DNA of 64,000 nucleotides from Azospirillaceae bacterium. Lineage in GTDB: Bacteria > Pseudomonadota > Alphaproteobacteria > Azospirillales > Azospirillaceae. Location: positions 556,150 to 620,149 of the forward strand of contig JAPWJW010000004.1 of NCBI GenBank assembly GCA_028283825.1, in the 5' to 3' direction. Shown here in pieces: positions 10,575-20,137 of this stretch. The first letter of the stretch is position 1. Each line of letters starts with the position of its first letter. The position numbers and the translations under genes are program-made. The notes under the pieces are model-generated. The model worked only from the letters and a program-made list of their open reading frames with translations. It was not told the origin of the DNA and did no database searches.

Positions 10575-12608
10575 TCAGGAACGGTCAGGCGCCGTCGTTG
10601 GTTCCCATATCCGCCCATCGGCGGCAATGGGGCGGTGGGCGTGACGGCGGGACAGGGGCTCCTGCCACCAGGCGGCGTAGGCGGCGTCGGACAGGGCCTG
10701 CACCTCCACCGCCTCGTGGTCCTGGGCCGTGCCCACTTCCCAATAGACATCCAGGTTGGTGAGGTCGGGCTGGGGCAGGCGGCCATCGCGGTGGTCCTGC
10801 CACATGCCCCGATACAGGCCCTCCAGCGCGCACACCAGGCCCGGCATGTCGAACAGGGTGCAACTGTCGCGCCCTGCCGCCAGCCGGTCACGGTAGTGCT
10901 GGCGCAGGGCGGCGTCGCGGCCCAGGGCGACGGCACGGTCCACATAGTCCGCCGGGGTGGCGCAAACCAGTTCGGGCAGGCCCGCGGCGCGCACCAGGCT
11001 GCCGCAGACGCGGGTGGCGAAGCCCCGGCCGTCCAGGGTCAGCACCGGCACGCCCATCCACAGGGCGTCCGATGCCGTGGTGTGGGCGCCATAGGGGCTG
11101 GTGTCCAGGAACAGGTCGGCCAGGGGATAGCGCGCCAGATGGTGGGGGTTGGCCAGCTTGTCGGCGAACACCAGCCGCTCCGCCGCGATGCCCCGGGCGG
11201 CGGCGGTCGCACGCAGCCGCGCTTGCGCGCCCTCGGTGCTGGACAGCAGCCACAGCACGCTGCCCGGCACGCGGGCCAGGATGGTCAGCCAGCGGTCGAG
11301 GGTAGGCTGGGTGATCTTGTGCGCGCCGTTGAAACAGCAGAACACCACGCCGTCTTCCGGCAGGCCGTTGTCGCCCCGTGTGGGCCGGGTCGGCGCTACC
11401 ACCCGCCGGCGGTCGTTGGGCTGGTAGCAGGGCAGGCGCAGGACGGTTTCGGTGTAATAGCGCTCAAAATCCTTCGGGATGATCCAGTCGTCGGCGATGA
11501 TGTAGTGGTGGTAGGGGCTGGCCATGCTGCCGGGGAAGCCCAGCCAGTTCACGATCACCGGCGCTGGTCGCAGGGCCAGCACGCCGGTCCGCGCCTCGCG
11601 GGTATAGCCGTTCACGTCCACCAGGATCTGGATGCCGTCGTCGGCGATGCGCCGGGCGGCGGTGGCGTCGTCCATGCCCGTCAGATCGGTCCAGTGGTGG
11701 GCGGACGCCTTGTAGCGATCATGCAGCGGATCGCTGGCGGCCGGCCCGCAATAATAGGCGTGTACCTCGACCTGCGACGGGTCGTGCAGGCCGAACACCT
11801 CGGCCATCAAATGGCCCACCGCGTGCTCGCGCATGTCGGACGACAGGTAACCCACGCGCAAGGGGCCGTCGGCGCGCGCCTCCACCGCCGCCCAATGGCG
11901 GGTGATGGGCGGGGTGGCGGGCAGGCCCACCTCATGCCGGTTATAATGCCAGCCCACGGCCAGGTGCATCATGGGGTCGTCGGTATGGACGGCGATGGAC
12001 AGGGGCGACATGCCGCCCATCAGGCGGGCGCGGTCCATGCGATCCCAGGGTTGCACCACCGGCCAGGCGCACTGCCGCTGCCGCAGGGCCAGCAGGTGCT
12101 GGATGGCCTCCGGCTGGTCGCGGTCCAAATCCAGGCTCTGGCGCAGCATGCCCTCCGCCGCGGCATCCTGGCTGTTGGCTTCCAGCAGGCGGGCGGACTG
12201 GTTCAGGGCGGCGATCTTATGGCTGAGGGTACCGCCGGTGACACCGGCCAGGGCACCCACCACCGTCTGCCATTGCGCCACCGCCGGCCCGGCGGCCCCC
12301 AGCCGTTCCAGCACCCGGCCCAGATTGATGCGGGCCGGCATGAAGTCGGCGTTCAGGGCGATGGCCCGTTCCAGGCAGCCGGCGGCGGCCAGCAGCAACT
12401 GCCGGTCGGCCCCCGCCGCATCGCTGAGCGCCACGCTATGGTTGAACAGCACGGCGTACAGCAGCGGATGGTTGGGATGATCGTCGATCCAGCGCTGGTA
12501 CAGCCCCATGGCCTGGGGGGCGGCCCCGGCGGCGCGCAGCGCCTCCGCCGTCTGGATCAGGGTGCCGGGGTCCATGTCCGGCGAAATGGGCATCAGGTCA
12601 TCGGGCAT
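10575..12608 (-). CDS. TPR-containing GT41 glycosyltransferase (SPINDLY / O-GlcNAc-transferase-like)
   Basis: This 677-residue protein has TPR-like helical repeats in residues about 10-190 (LIQTAEALRAAGAAPQAMGLY, LERAIALNADFMPARINLGR). A GT41 catalytic region follows from about 240 to 620. Recognisable segments are LRVGYLSSDMREHAVGHLM, NWLGFPGSMASPYHHYIIAD, CCFNGAHKITQPTLDRW and FLDTSPYGAHTTASDALWMG, the last being the nucleotide-sugar-binding HTT motif. The family adds a single sugar to Ser/Thr of proteins in the cytoplasm. The start codon is 4 nt beyond the stop of the octapeptide-repeat gene, so the two are almost certainly co-translated. I infer that the Ser/Thr-rich repeat protein is its substrate. 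Confidence 0.85.
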   Translation of the reverse strand: MPDDLMPISPDMDPGTLIQTAEALRAAGAAPQAMGLYQRWIDDHPNHPLLYAVLFNHSVALSDAAGADRQLLLAAAGCLERAIALNADFMPARINLGRVLERLGAAGPAVAQWQTVVGALAGVTGGTLSHKIAALNQSARLLEANSQDAAAEGMLRQSLDLDRDQPEAIQHLLALRQRQCAWPVVQPWDRMDRARLMGGMSPLSIAVHTDDPMMHLAVGWHYNRHEVGLPATPPITRHWAAVEARADGPLRVGYLSSDMREHAVGHLMAEVFGLHDPSQVEVHAYYCGPAASDPLHDRYKASAHHWTDLTGMDDATAARRIADDGIQILVDVNGYTREARTGVLALRPAPVIVNWLGFPGSMASPYHHYIIADDWIIPKDFERYYTETVLRLPCYQPNDRRRVVAPTRPTRGDNGLPEDGVVFCCFNGAHKITQPTLDRWLTILARVPGSVLWLLSSTEGAQARLRATAAARGIAAERLVFADKLANPHHLARYPLADLFLDTSPYGAHTTASDALWMGVPVLTLDGRGFATRVCGSLVRAAGLPELVCATPADYVDRAVALGRDAALRQHYRDRLAAGRDSCTLFDMPGLVCALEGLYRGMWQDHRDGRLPQPDLTNLDVYWEVGTAQDHEAVEVQALSDAAYAAWWQEPLSRRHAHRPIAADGRIWEPTTAPDRS

Positions 12609-12612
12609 GGTC

Positions 12613-15600
12613 TTACATCACGGCCGCTTGCAGCGCCGCCAACTGCGTCGCCGTCATGCCGGCCTGCTGGGTGGTGGTGAAGGCGTCGATCTGCGTGGCG
12701 GTCAGCGCGTCGATCTGGTCGGTGGTCAGCATGGCGATCTCGGTATCGGCCAGCGAGGCGATCTGGGTGGTGGTCAGGCCGCCCAGCTGCGTGGCGGTCA
12801 GGGCCGAGACCTCGGTGGTGGTGAGGTAGCCCAGCTGCGTGGTGGTCAGCGCCCCCAGCTGGGTGGAACTCAGGGACGCGAACTGGGTGGCCGTCAGGGC
12901 GTCCAGTTCCGTCACCGTCAGGTTGGTGATCTGGTCGGTACCCAGCGCCGCCAGCTGCGTGCCCGTGAGGCTGGCCATCTGGCTGCTGGACAGGGCGCGC
13001 AGCTGCACGCGGGTCAGGGCCTGCATCTGCGTGGTGCTCAGGGCCTGCAGTTCCGTGGCCGTCAGCGCGCCGATGGCCGTGGTGGACAGTACGCTGATCT
13101 GCGTCGGGTTCAGGGCCGTCAGCTGCGTGGTGGTCAGCAGGCTGATCTCCGTCGCTGTCAGGGCCCCGATACCGGTGGTGGACAGGCTGGCGAATTGCGT
13201 GGCCGTCAATGCCGCCAGCTGGGTGGTGGTCATGGCAGCCGCGGCCGTGGCGGTCATGGCGGCGATGGCGGTGGTGGACAGGCTGGCGATCTGCGTCGTC
13301 GTGAACTCACCCCATTGCGTGCCGGTCAATGCCGCGATGCCGGTGTCGGTCAGGCCCGCGATCTGCGTGGTGGTCAGGATGTCCAGGTCGGCGGCCGAGA
13401 ATGCCGCGATGGCGGTGGTGGACAGGGCGCCGATCTCGGTGGGCGTCAGGATGGCCACCTGGGTGGTGGTCAGCAGCGACACCTGGTCGGCGGTCAGCCC
13501 GGCGATGCCCGTGGTGCTGAAGGCCGCTATCTGCGTGGTGGTCAGCGCCTGCACCTGGGTGGTGGTCAGGGCCGCGACCTCCGTCGCCATCAGGCCCTTG
13601 AACTGCGTGGCGCTCAAATTGGCCAGCTGCGTGGTGCTGAGGGCGGCGATCTGGTCGGCGGTCATCACTCCCAGCTCGGTCGTGGTCAGCCCCCGGATCT
13701 GGGTGGTGGTCAGCGCCGACACCTCCGTCGTCGTCAGCGCCGCCACGCCGGTGGTGCTGAACGCCGCGATCTGGGTGGAGGTCATGGCGCCCAGCTGCGT
13801 GGTCGTCAGGGACGGCATCTGCGCCGCCGTCAGGCCGGCCAGCGCCGTGGTGGTCAGCACGCCCACCTGGGTGCTGGTCAGGGCCGCCAGCTGGGCGGTG
13901 GACAGCTGTCCCACCTCCGTCGCGGTCATGGCCTTCACCTGGCTGGTGGTCAATGCCGCGATGTCGGTGGTGCTGAGCGTCGCCAGCGCCGTGGCGGTCA
14001 GGTTGGCGATCTGGGTGGAGGTCATGGCCCGCAACTGGGTGGTGGTCATCATCGCCACCTCCGTCGTTGTCAGGCCGGTGATGGCGGTGGACGACAGGGC
14101 CGCCATCTGCGTGGTGGTCAGGCCCTTGAACTGTGTGGTCGACAAGGCGGCGACGTCGGTGGACGTCAGGCCGTTGATGGCCGTGGTGGTGAAGGCCGCC
14201 AACTGGGTGGTGCTGAGTGCCGCCAACTGCGTGGTGGTCAGCGCCCCGGCGGCGGTGGAGGTCAGGCCGGTGATCTGCACCGTGGTCAGGGCCGCGATCT
14301 GGTCCGTGGTCAGCGACGGGATGGCGGTGCTGGTCAGGGCGCCGATCTCTGACGAGGACAGGGCCGCGAACTGGGTGGTGGACAGGTTGACGGCTTCCGT
14401 TCCCGTCAGCCCGGCCACGCCGGTGTTGGACAGGGCCGCGATCTGCGTCGCCGTCAGTGCCGCCAGCTGGGTATCCGACAGCGTGCCGATCTGGGTGGAG
14501 GTCAAGCCCTTGACCTGGGTGGTGGTCAGGGCGGTGATCTGGGTTGCCGTCAGTGCCGCGAACAGGGTGGTGCTGAGCGACCCGATCTCCGTACTGGTCA
14601 GGGCCGCCATCTGGGTGGTGCTGAGGGCTGTCAGCTGGGTTTCCGTCAGGCCGCTGACGCCGGTGGCGGACAGGCTGGCCACCTGGGTGGTGGTCAGGGC
14701 CGCCAACTGCGTGCCGCTCAGGGCCGCGACCTCCGTATCGCTCAGGGCCTTGACCTGGGTGCTGGTCAAGGCCGCCATCTGGCTGGCGGTGACGGCGGCC
14801 AGCTGGGTCAAGGTCAGGGCGGCGATCCCGGTGGTGTTGAGGCCCGCGATCTGGGTGGTGGAAAGGGCGCCGATCTCGGTTTCGGTCAGCTGGCCCACGG
14901 CGGTGGTGGTCAGGGCGCCCATCTGGGTGGTGGTCAGGGCCGCCATCTGGTCGGCCGACAGGGTGTCGATATCGGTTTCCGTCAGGCCGATGATTGCGGC
15001 CGTGGTCAATGCCGCGACCTGGGTGGTGGTCAGTGCCGACAGCTGGTCGGTGCTCAAATCCCCCATCTCGGTGGAGGTCAGGCCCTTGATCTGGGTGGTG
15101 GTCAGCGACGCCATCTGGCTGGCGGTCAGGCTGTAGATCTGCGTATCCGCCAGGTAGGCGATCTCGTTGGCGGTCAGGCCGGCCACCTGGTCGGGCGTCA
15201 GCGTGGCGATGTCGGTCTCATTGAGGCCGCCCAGCGCCGTGGTGGTCAACGCACCCACCTGGGTGGAGGTCAAGGCGTCCAGCTGGGTGTCCGACAGCCC
15301 GGCCACCTCGGTCACCGTCAGGGCCTTGACCTGGGTGGTGGTCAGGGCCGCGATCTGGTCCACCGTCAGGGCCGCCAGCTGGGTGTCGGCCAGGGCCACG
15401 ATGGACGTGGTGGTCAGGGCCGCCACCTGGGTGGTGGCCAGGGCCGATATTTCCGTTTCCGTCAGGGCGCCGATGCCGGTGGTGGTGAAGGCCGCCACCT
15501 GGGTGGTGGTGAGGCCGGCCACCTGGGCCGTCGTCAGCGACGCGATGGCCGTGGTCGACAGGTTTTTGATCTGGGTGGTGGTCAGGGCCGCCAGCTGCGT

Positions 15601-18052
15601 GGCGGTGAAGGCGTCCAGCTGGTCGGTGGAGAAGGCGGCCAGTTCCGTCTTGGTGAAGCCGGTCATGGCCTTGGTGGAGATGGCGGCGATCTGTGTCGCG
15701 TCCAGCACCGCGATCTGGTCGGTGGTCATCGCCGCGATGGCGGTGGAGGTCAGGGCCGCCACCTGGTCCACGCTCAACCCATCCACCGCCGTGGCGGTCA
15801 GTGTGGCCGCACCCGTGGAGGTCAGGGCCGCGATCTGCGTGGTGGTCAGGGCGTCCAGCTGGGTATCGGACAGGGACGCCAGTTCCGTCGTGCTCAGGCC
15901 CCGGATCTGGGTGATGGTCAGGTTGGCCACCTGGTCGGCCGACAGCGCCGCCAGCTGGTCGGTGGTCAGGGCCGCCAGGTCGGTGACGTTGATTCCCTTC
16001 ACCTGGGTGGTGGTCAGCTGGGTGATCTCGGTCGTGCTCAGGCCGCCGATGCCCGACACCGACAGGGCGCCCATCTGCGTCGCCGTCAGGGCCGCCAGCT
16101 GGGTGGTTTCCAGCTCACCCATCTCGGTTGCCGTCAGGGCCTTGACCTGGGTGGTGGTCAGGGCCGCCAGCTGGGCGGTGGTCAGCGCGTCCATCTGGTC
16201 GGCGTCCAGCGCCGCGAGGTCGCCGGCCGAGATGCCCTTGATCTGGGTGGTGGTCAGACCGGCCAGCTGCGTCGGGCTGAGCGCCCCGATCTGGGTGGTG
16301 CTGAAGGCGTTCAGCTGGGTGGACGTCACGGCCGCCAGTTGCGCCGCCGTCAGTTCACCCACCTCGGTCGCCGTCAGGCCCTTGATCTGGGTGGTGGTCA
16401 GGGCGCCCAGCTGGCGTGGCGGTCAGGGCGCCCACCTGGGTCGCGTCCAGCACCGCCAGCTGGGTGGTGGTCAGGCCCTTCATCTGGGTGGCGGTCAGGG
16501 CGCCCACCTGGGTGGCGCTCAAGGACGCCACCTGCGTCGTGGTCAGGGTCCCCATCTCGGTGGAGGTGAAACCCTTGATCTGGGTGGTGGTCAGCACCGC
16601 CAGCTGGTCGGTGGTCAGGGCCGCGGCGCTGGCCAGGGTCAGGGCGCCCAGTTGCGCCGCCGACATCGCCGCCACCTGCGCGGTGCTGAGCGACACCGTC
16701 TCCGTCGTCGTCAGCGCCTTGGCCTGGGTGGTGGTCAATGCCGCGATCTGCGTCGCCGACAGCACGGCCAGCTGGTCGGTGCCCAATGCCGCGACCTCGG
16801 CCGCGGTCAGCCCCTTGATCTGGGTGGTGCTCAGGGCGCCCACCTGGGCGGCGCTCAAGGCCCCCAGCTGCGTCGTGCTGAGGGCGCCGATGGCAGCCGC
16901 ACTCAGGCCCGCCACCTGGGTGGTGGTCAGGGCCGCTATCTCCGTCGTCGTGAGGCCCTTGACCTGGGTGGTGGTCAGGCCCGCCATCTGGGTGACGTTC
17001 AGGGCCGCCACCTGGTCCAGGCTCAGGGCCCCGATGTCGGCGGAGCTCAACCCCTTCATCTGGGCGGCGCTCAACACGCCCACCTGGGTCGCGGTCAGGG
17101 CACCCAGCTGGGTGTCGGTCAGGTAGTTGATCTGGGTGCTGGTCAGGCCCTTGACCTGGGTGGTGGTCAGGGCCACCACTTCGGTGGTCGTCAGGCCGGC
17201 GACGGCGGTGCCGGTCAGTGCCGCGATCTGCGTGGCCGCCAGGGCCGCCAGTTGGGTGGCCTCAAGGCCGGCCACTCCGGTCGCGGTCAGGCCGGACAGG
17301 GCCGTGGTGGTCAGGGCCGCCATCTGGGTGGTGGTCAGCGCATCCAGCTGGCCCGTGCTGAAGGCCGTCATTTCCGTCTTGGTCAGGCCCTTGACCTGGG
17401 TGGCCGTCAGGGCGGCGACCTCGGTGTTGGTAAGCTCGCCGATCTCGGTGGTGGTCAGCGCCGCCATCTGCGCCGCCGTCAGCGAGGCCAGCTGCGTGTC
17501 CGCCAGCGACTGGATCTGGGTGGCGCTCAAGCTCTTGATTTGGGTGGCGGTCAGGGCCGCCACCTGCTTGGTCGTCAAGGCTGCGAACTGCGTGCCGCTC
17601 AGGGCCGCCAGGTCCGTCACCGTCATGGCCTGCAGCTGATTGGTGGTCAGCGACTGGACCTCGGTCGTGGTCATGGCCGCCAGCTGGGTCACCGTCAAGG
17701 CGGCGATGCCGGTGGTGGTGATGCCCTGCAGCTGGGTGGTGGTCATGGCCGCGATCTCGTCCGCGCCGAAGGCGGCGATCTGGGCGGCCAGCAGGACATG
17801 GAACTGGGCGGCGCTGAAGCTGATCTGGCCGGTGGTCAGCACCGCGATCTGCGTGGTGGTCAGCCCGGCCATCTGCTTGGTCGACAGTTCCGACAGCTGC
17901 GTGCCGGACATCGCCTCGATCTCGTCCGTGGTCAGCGCGCTGATCTGACTGGTGCTGAACGCCGCGATGTCCGTCGCCGTCAGCGCCTGGATGGCGCTGG
18001 TCGTCATGGACGCGATCTGCGTCACCGTCATGGAGGAGACGGACGAAACCAT
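12613..18052 (-). CDS. Giant octapeptide-repeat Ser/Thr-rich protein (one frameshift)
   Basis: After the short start MVSSVSS nearly the whole protein, about 1,810 residues once one frameshift is allowed, consists of an octapeptide of form [LMF]-[ST]-x-[TDA]-[QE]-[ILVM]-x-[AGS], for example LTTTQIAA or LSATQVAG. That is about 226 units of 24 bp. No signal peptide, cysteine, membrane helix or C-terminal anchor is visible. It ends QLAALQAAVM. At 16411-16416 one extra G breaks the frame; either half reads as perfect octads. The ATG at 18052 has AAGGGGG upstream; the frame also stays open to a TTG at 18178. Regular Leu and Ile/Val spacing suggests a solenoid. The Ser/Thr richness and the adjoining GT41 enzyme suggest a heavily O-glycosylated surface or secreted protein. 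Function is unknown. Confidence 0.8.
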
Positions 18053-18353
18053 CGTATCGGGCGCCCCCTTCAGGCCAAGGATCCGGTCGGCGGACGATGC
18101 GTTCCCCACATATCGCCCACACCCTTGAACGGCGGTGGGCCGGTTACCGGGCGGCTTTTTCGACGTCTGGTGCGACAAAATGGACCAGGTGGCGGGGGGG
18201 CGCCGGGATTTCCGCTTGTTTCCAAGGCCATCCCGCGCAAGTGTTGACCGCCGCCACCAGCGCCAGGGTGCCCATGACCGACGCGTTCAACGACCGCCGC
18301 CGCCCGTCGCCGCCCCGCACCGTTCGTTGCCTAACCGGAATGGACCAAGCCTG

Positions 18354-18950
18354 ATGCCGCGCCCGTCCCTTTTTCCGTTCTGCCGCCTGCTGGTCTTGGC
18401 CGGTTTTCTGGCCGCCGCCATGGCCCTGCCGCGGCCGGCCCGGGCCGGTGCCGACTTCGCCGAAAGCCTCAAGGCCCTGGTCGAGGCGTCGGCCGACCGC
18501 CTGACGCTGGCCCATACCGTGGCCCTGTCGAAGTGGGACAGCGGCGCCCCGGTGGAGGATGGCGGGCGCGAGGCGGTGGTCATCATGGCCGCCATTTCGC
18601 AAGGGGAGGCCATGGGTCTGGAACGCCTCTGGGTGGCCGGCGTGGTCCGCGCCCAGATCGAGGCCAACAAGATGGTGCAGTACGGGCTGCTGGCCGACTG
18701 GTCGCGCGGTGCCGCCGTGCCGCGGCATGAACCGGTGGATCTGGTGCATGACGTCCGGCCGCAGCTGGACGCCATCCAGAAGACGATGATGGCGGCCCTG
18801 GCCGGCGTGGCGCCGATGCGGGCGCGCAAGACCTGCCGGGGGGAAATCGCGGCGGCGGTGAACGATTATTTCTACCGTCACCAACTGCCCATGGGCACGC
18901 TGGACGCCTGGGCGTTGGACCGCGCGCTGGCAGGCGTGTGCGGCGGCTGA
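18354..18950 (+). CDS. Secreted chorismate mutase, AroQ-gamma type
   Basis: This 198-residue protein has a signal peptide (LFPFCRLLVLAGFLAAAMAL to about residue 31). An all-helical chorismate mutase domain follows: LVEASADRLTLAHTVALSKWDSG carries the family's Arg and Lys, and QIEANKMVQYGLLADW matches its second catalytic helix. The C-terminal LDAWALDRALAGVC closes the domain, with a Cys pair that could form a disulfide. The enzyme converts chorismate to prephenate, here in the periplasm. Such exported forms are known in several proteobacteria and their purpose is unclear. The ATG at 18354 is chosen because it begins the signal peptide. Confidence 0.82.
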   Translation: MPRPSLFPFCRLLVLAGFLAAAMALPRPARAGADFAESLKALVEASADRLTLAHTVALSKWDSGAPVEDGGREAVVIMAAISQGEAMGLERLWVAGVVRAQIEANKMVQYGLLADWSRGAAVPRHEPVDLVHDVRPQLDAIQKTMMAALAGVAPMRARKTCRGEIAAAVNDYFYRHQLPMGTLDAWALDRALAGVCGG

Positions 18951-19090
18951 TCCAGATTGGTCACGGGCCCGACCTGGGACAGGCGGCGCCCATGCGCGCT
19001 AAGCTGATGCGTTGCCGACCTTTTTCGGGCCACAATGGCCTGTCAGCTTCGATCTGACATCCCTCCCCGGTATCGGAAGTGCCCGCATCC

Positions 19091-19687
19091 ATGAATGGCT
19101 CGATGAAAGACCGCGTCCTTGTCCGTGAGGATCGCATCCTGTCCAACGAATGGTCCGTCCTGCGCAGTGTGACGTTCGACTACCACCGCCAGGATGGGGA
19201 ATGGCAGACCCTGACGCGGGAGATTTACGACCGGGGCCATGGCGCCGTCATCCTGCCCTACGATCCCGCGCGCGGCACCGTGCTGCTGATCCGCCAGTTC
19301 CGCTTCGCGGTTTACGCGGCCGGCCACGACGCCCCCCTGATCGAGGCGGTGGCGGGATTGCTGGACGACAACACGCCGGAGGAAACCATCCGCCATGAGG
19401 CGGAGGAGGAGGCCGGCTGTCGCATCGGTGCCGCCCGCAAAGTGTTTGAATGCTACATGAGCCCCGGTTCCGTCACCGAACGCCTGACCTTCTTCGTCGC
19501 GCCCTACAGCACCGGGGATCGCATCGGCGCCGGTGGCGGCCTGGTGGAGGAGGGCGAGGACATCGAGGTCCTGGAGCCCACCCTGGATGAGGCCATGGCC
19601 ATGATCACCCGCGGCGAGATCGTGGACGCCAAGACCGTCATGCTGCTGCAGTACGCCAAGCTGAACGGTCTGGCGGGCGGGGCGTAA
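19091..19687 (+). CDS. nudK: GDP-mannose pyrophosphatase-like NUDIX hydrolase
   Basis: This 198-residue protein carries the NUDIX box GLLDDNTPEETIRHEAEEEAG (residues about 96-117), whose REXXEE core here reads HEAEEE and binds the metal. Flanking segments TREIYDRGHGAVILPYDP, LIRQFRFAVYAAGH and YMSPGSVTERLTFFVA are typical of the NudK group, which hydrolyses GDP-mannose and related sugar nucleotides. The ATG at 19091 is preferred over the GTG at 19079; ATG 19103 is also possible. It is convergent with the antitoxin gene, with a 6-bp gap. Confidence 0.82.
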   Translation: MNGSMKDRVLVREDRILSNEWSVLRSVTFDYHRQDGEWQTLTREIYDRGHGAVILPYDPARGTVLLIRQFRFAVYAAGHDAPLIEAVAGLLDDNTPEETIRHEAEEEAGCRIGAARKVFECYMSPGSVTERLTFFVAPYSTGDRIGAGGGLVEEGEDIEVLEPTLDEAMAMITRGEIVDAKTVMLLQYAKLNGLAGGA

Positions 19688-19693
19688 GCGCCG

Positions 19694-20062
19694 TCAGCCC
19701 GAGGGGGGCTGGGCGCAGTCGTCCCCCTCGAACAGCGCGATTATCTCCGCCTGGCCCAAGGCGTCGAAGCCGTCGGGCACCTTAGAGCAAGATGCGATCA
19801 CCCGTGATCGCATCTTGCTCGTAACCTGTTCATGATAGAGCGGATTTACACGATCAGGTGATTCCACCTGATCGCGTTCCGCTCTAAACGCATCCATCAG
19901 AAAACCCAGGCGGCGCTGTGGCTTGGTGGCCGGTGCCGAAAGAGGCACCACCATCGCCAGGGGAGTCCCGTGCCTGGTGATGATGAATGGTTCACCCTGC
20001 GACGCCTCCTGGGCGAGGCGCGACAGGTGGGTCTTGGCATCGCTTATGCTGACGGTTTTCAT
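19694..20062 (-). CDS. Phd/YefM-type antitoxin with an in-frame MITE insertion
   Basis: The N-terminal MKTVSISDAKTHLSRLAQ and PFIITRHGTPLAMVVP form the DNA-binding Phd/YefM fold. The C-terminal KVPDGFDALGQAEIIALFEG is the usual toxin-binding tail. Between them, where relatives run straight from RLGF to the tail, lie about 34 extra residues encoded by a 100-bp palindromic element plus a TA duplication (102 bp, a multiple of three). The frame therefore survives and the protein grows to 122 residues. No PIN or RelE-type toxin gene follows; the next gene is convergent nudK. Whether the enlarged protein still folds or represses its promoter is unknown. Confidence 0.75.
   Translation of the reverse strand: MKTVSISDAKTHLSRLAQEASQGEPFIITRHGTPLAMVVPLSAPATKPQRRLGFLMDAFRAERDQVESPDRVNPLYHEQVTSKMRSRVIASCSKVPDGFDALGQAEIIALFEGDDCAQPPSG
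19785..19884. mobile_element. MITE with IS630-like ends inside the antitoxin gene
   Basis: This 100-bp element is flanked by TA on both sides (19783-19784 and 19885-19886), as for IS630/Tc1 target duplications. Its ends are inverted: TTAGAGCAAGATGCGATCA at the left and the complement TTAGAGCGGAACGCGATCA at the right. The left hairpin has perfect 17-bp arms GAGCAAGATGCGATCAC / GTGATCGCATCTTGCTC; the right has CGATCAGGTG / CACCTGATCG. The first seven bases match the ends of the IS630 copy at 60237-61287. It has no coding capacity of its own. Confidence 0.75.
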
Positions 20063-20137
20063 GTCGCGGGCCCGGCGATGGGGTGGGTTTCTTGAAGTAT
20101 GCGATGGGCCGCAATTTGTTTCCAGATACCCTGAACT

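Noticed and set aside
12613..18052. A CRISPR array
   Set aside because: The repeats are contiguous degenerate 24-bp coding units without spacers, and they translate to conserved octapeptides.
12508..18247. Very long plus-strand open frames, one over 1,000 codons, opposite the octapeptide gene
   Set aside because: They are the reverse side of a 24-bp repeat that has no stop codons in several frames. Their translations are low-complexity and match no family; the minus-strand frame gives regular octapeptides.
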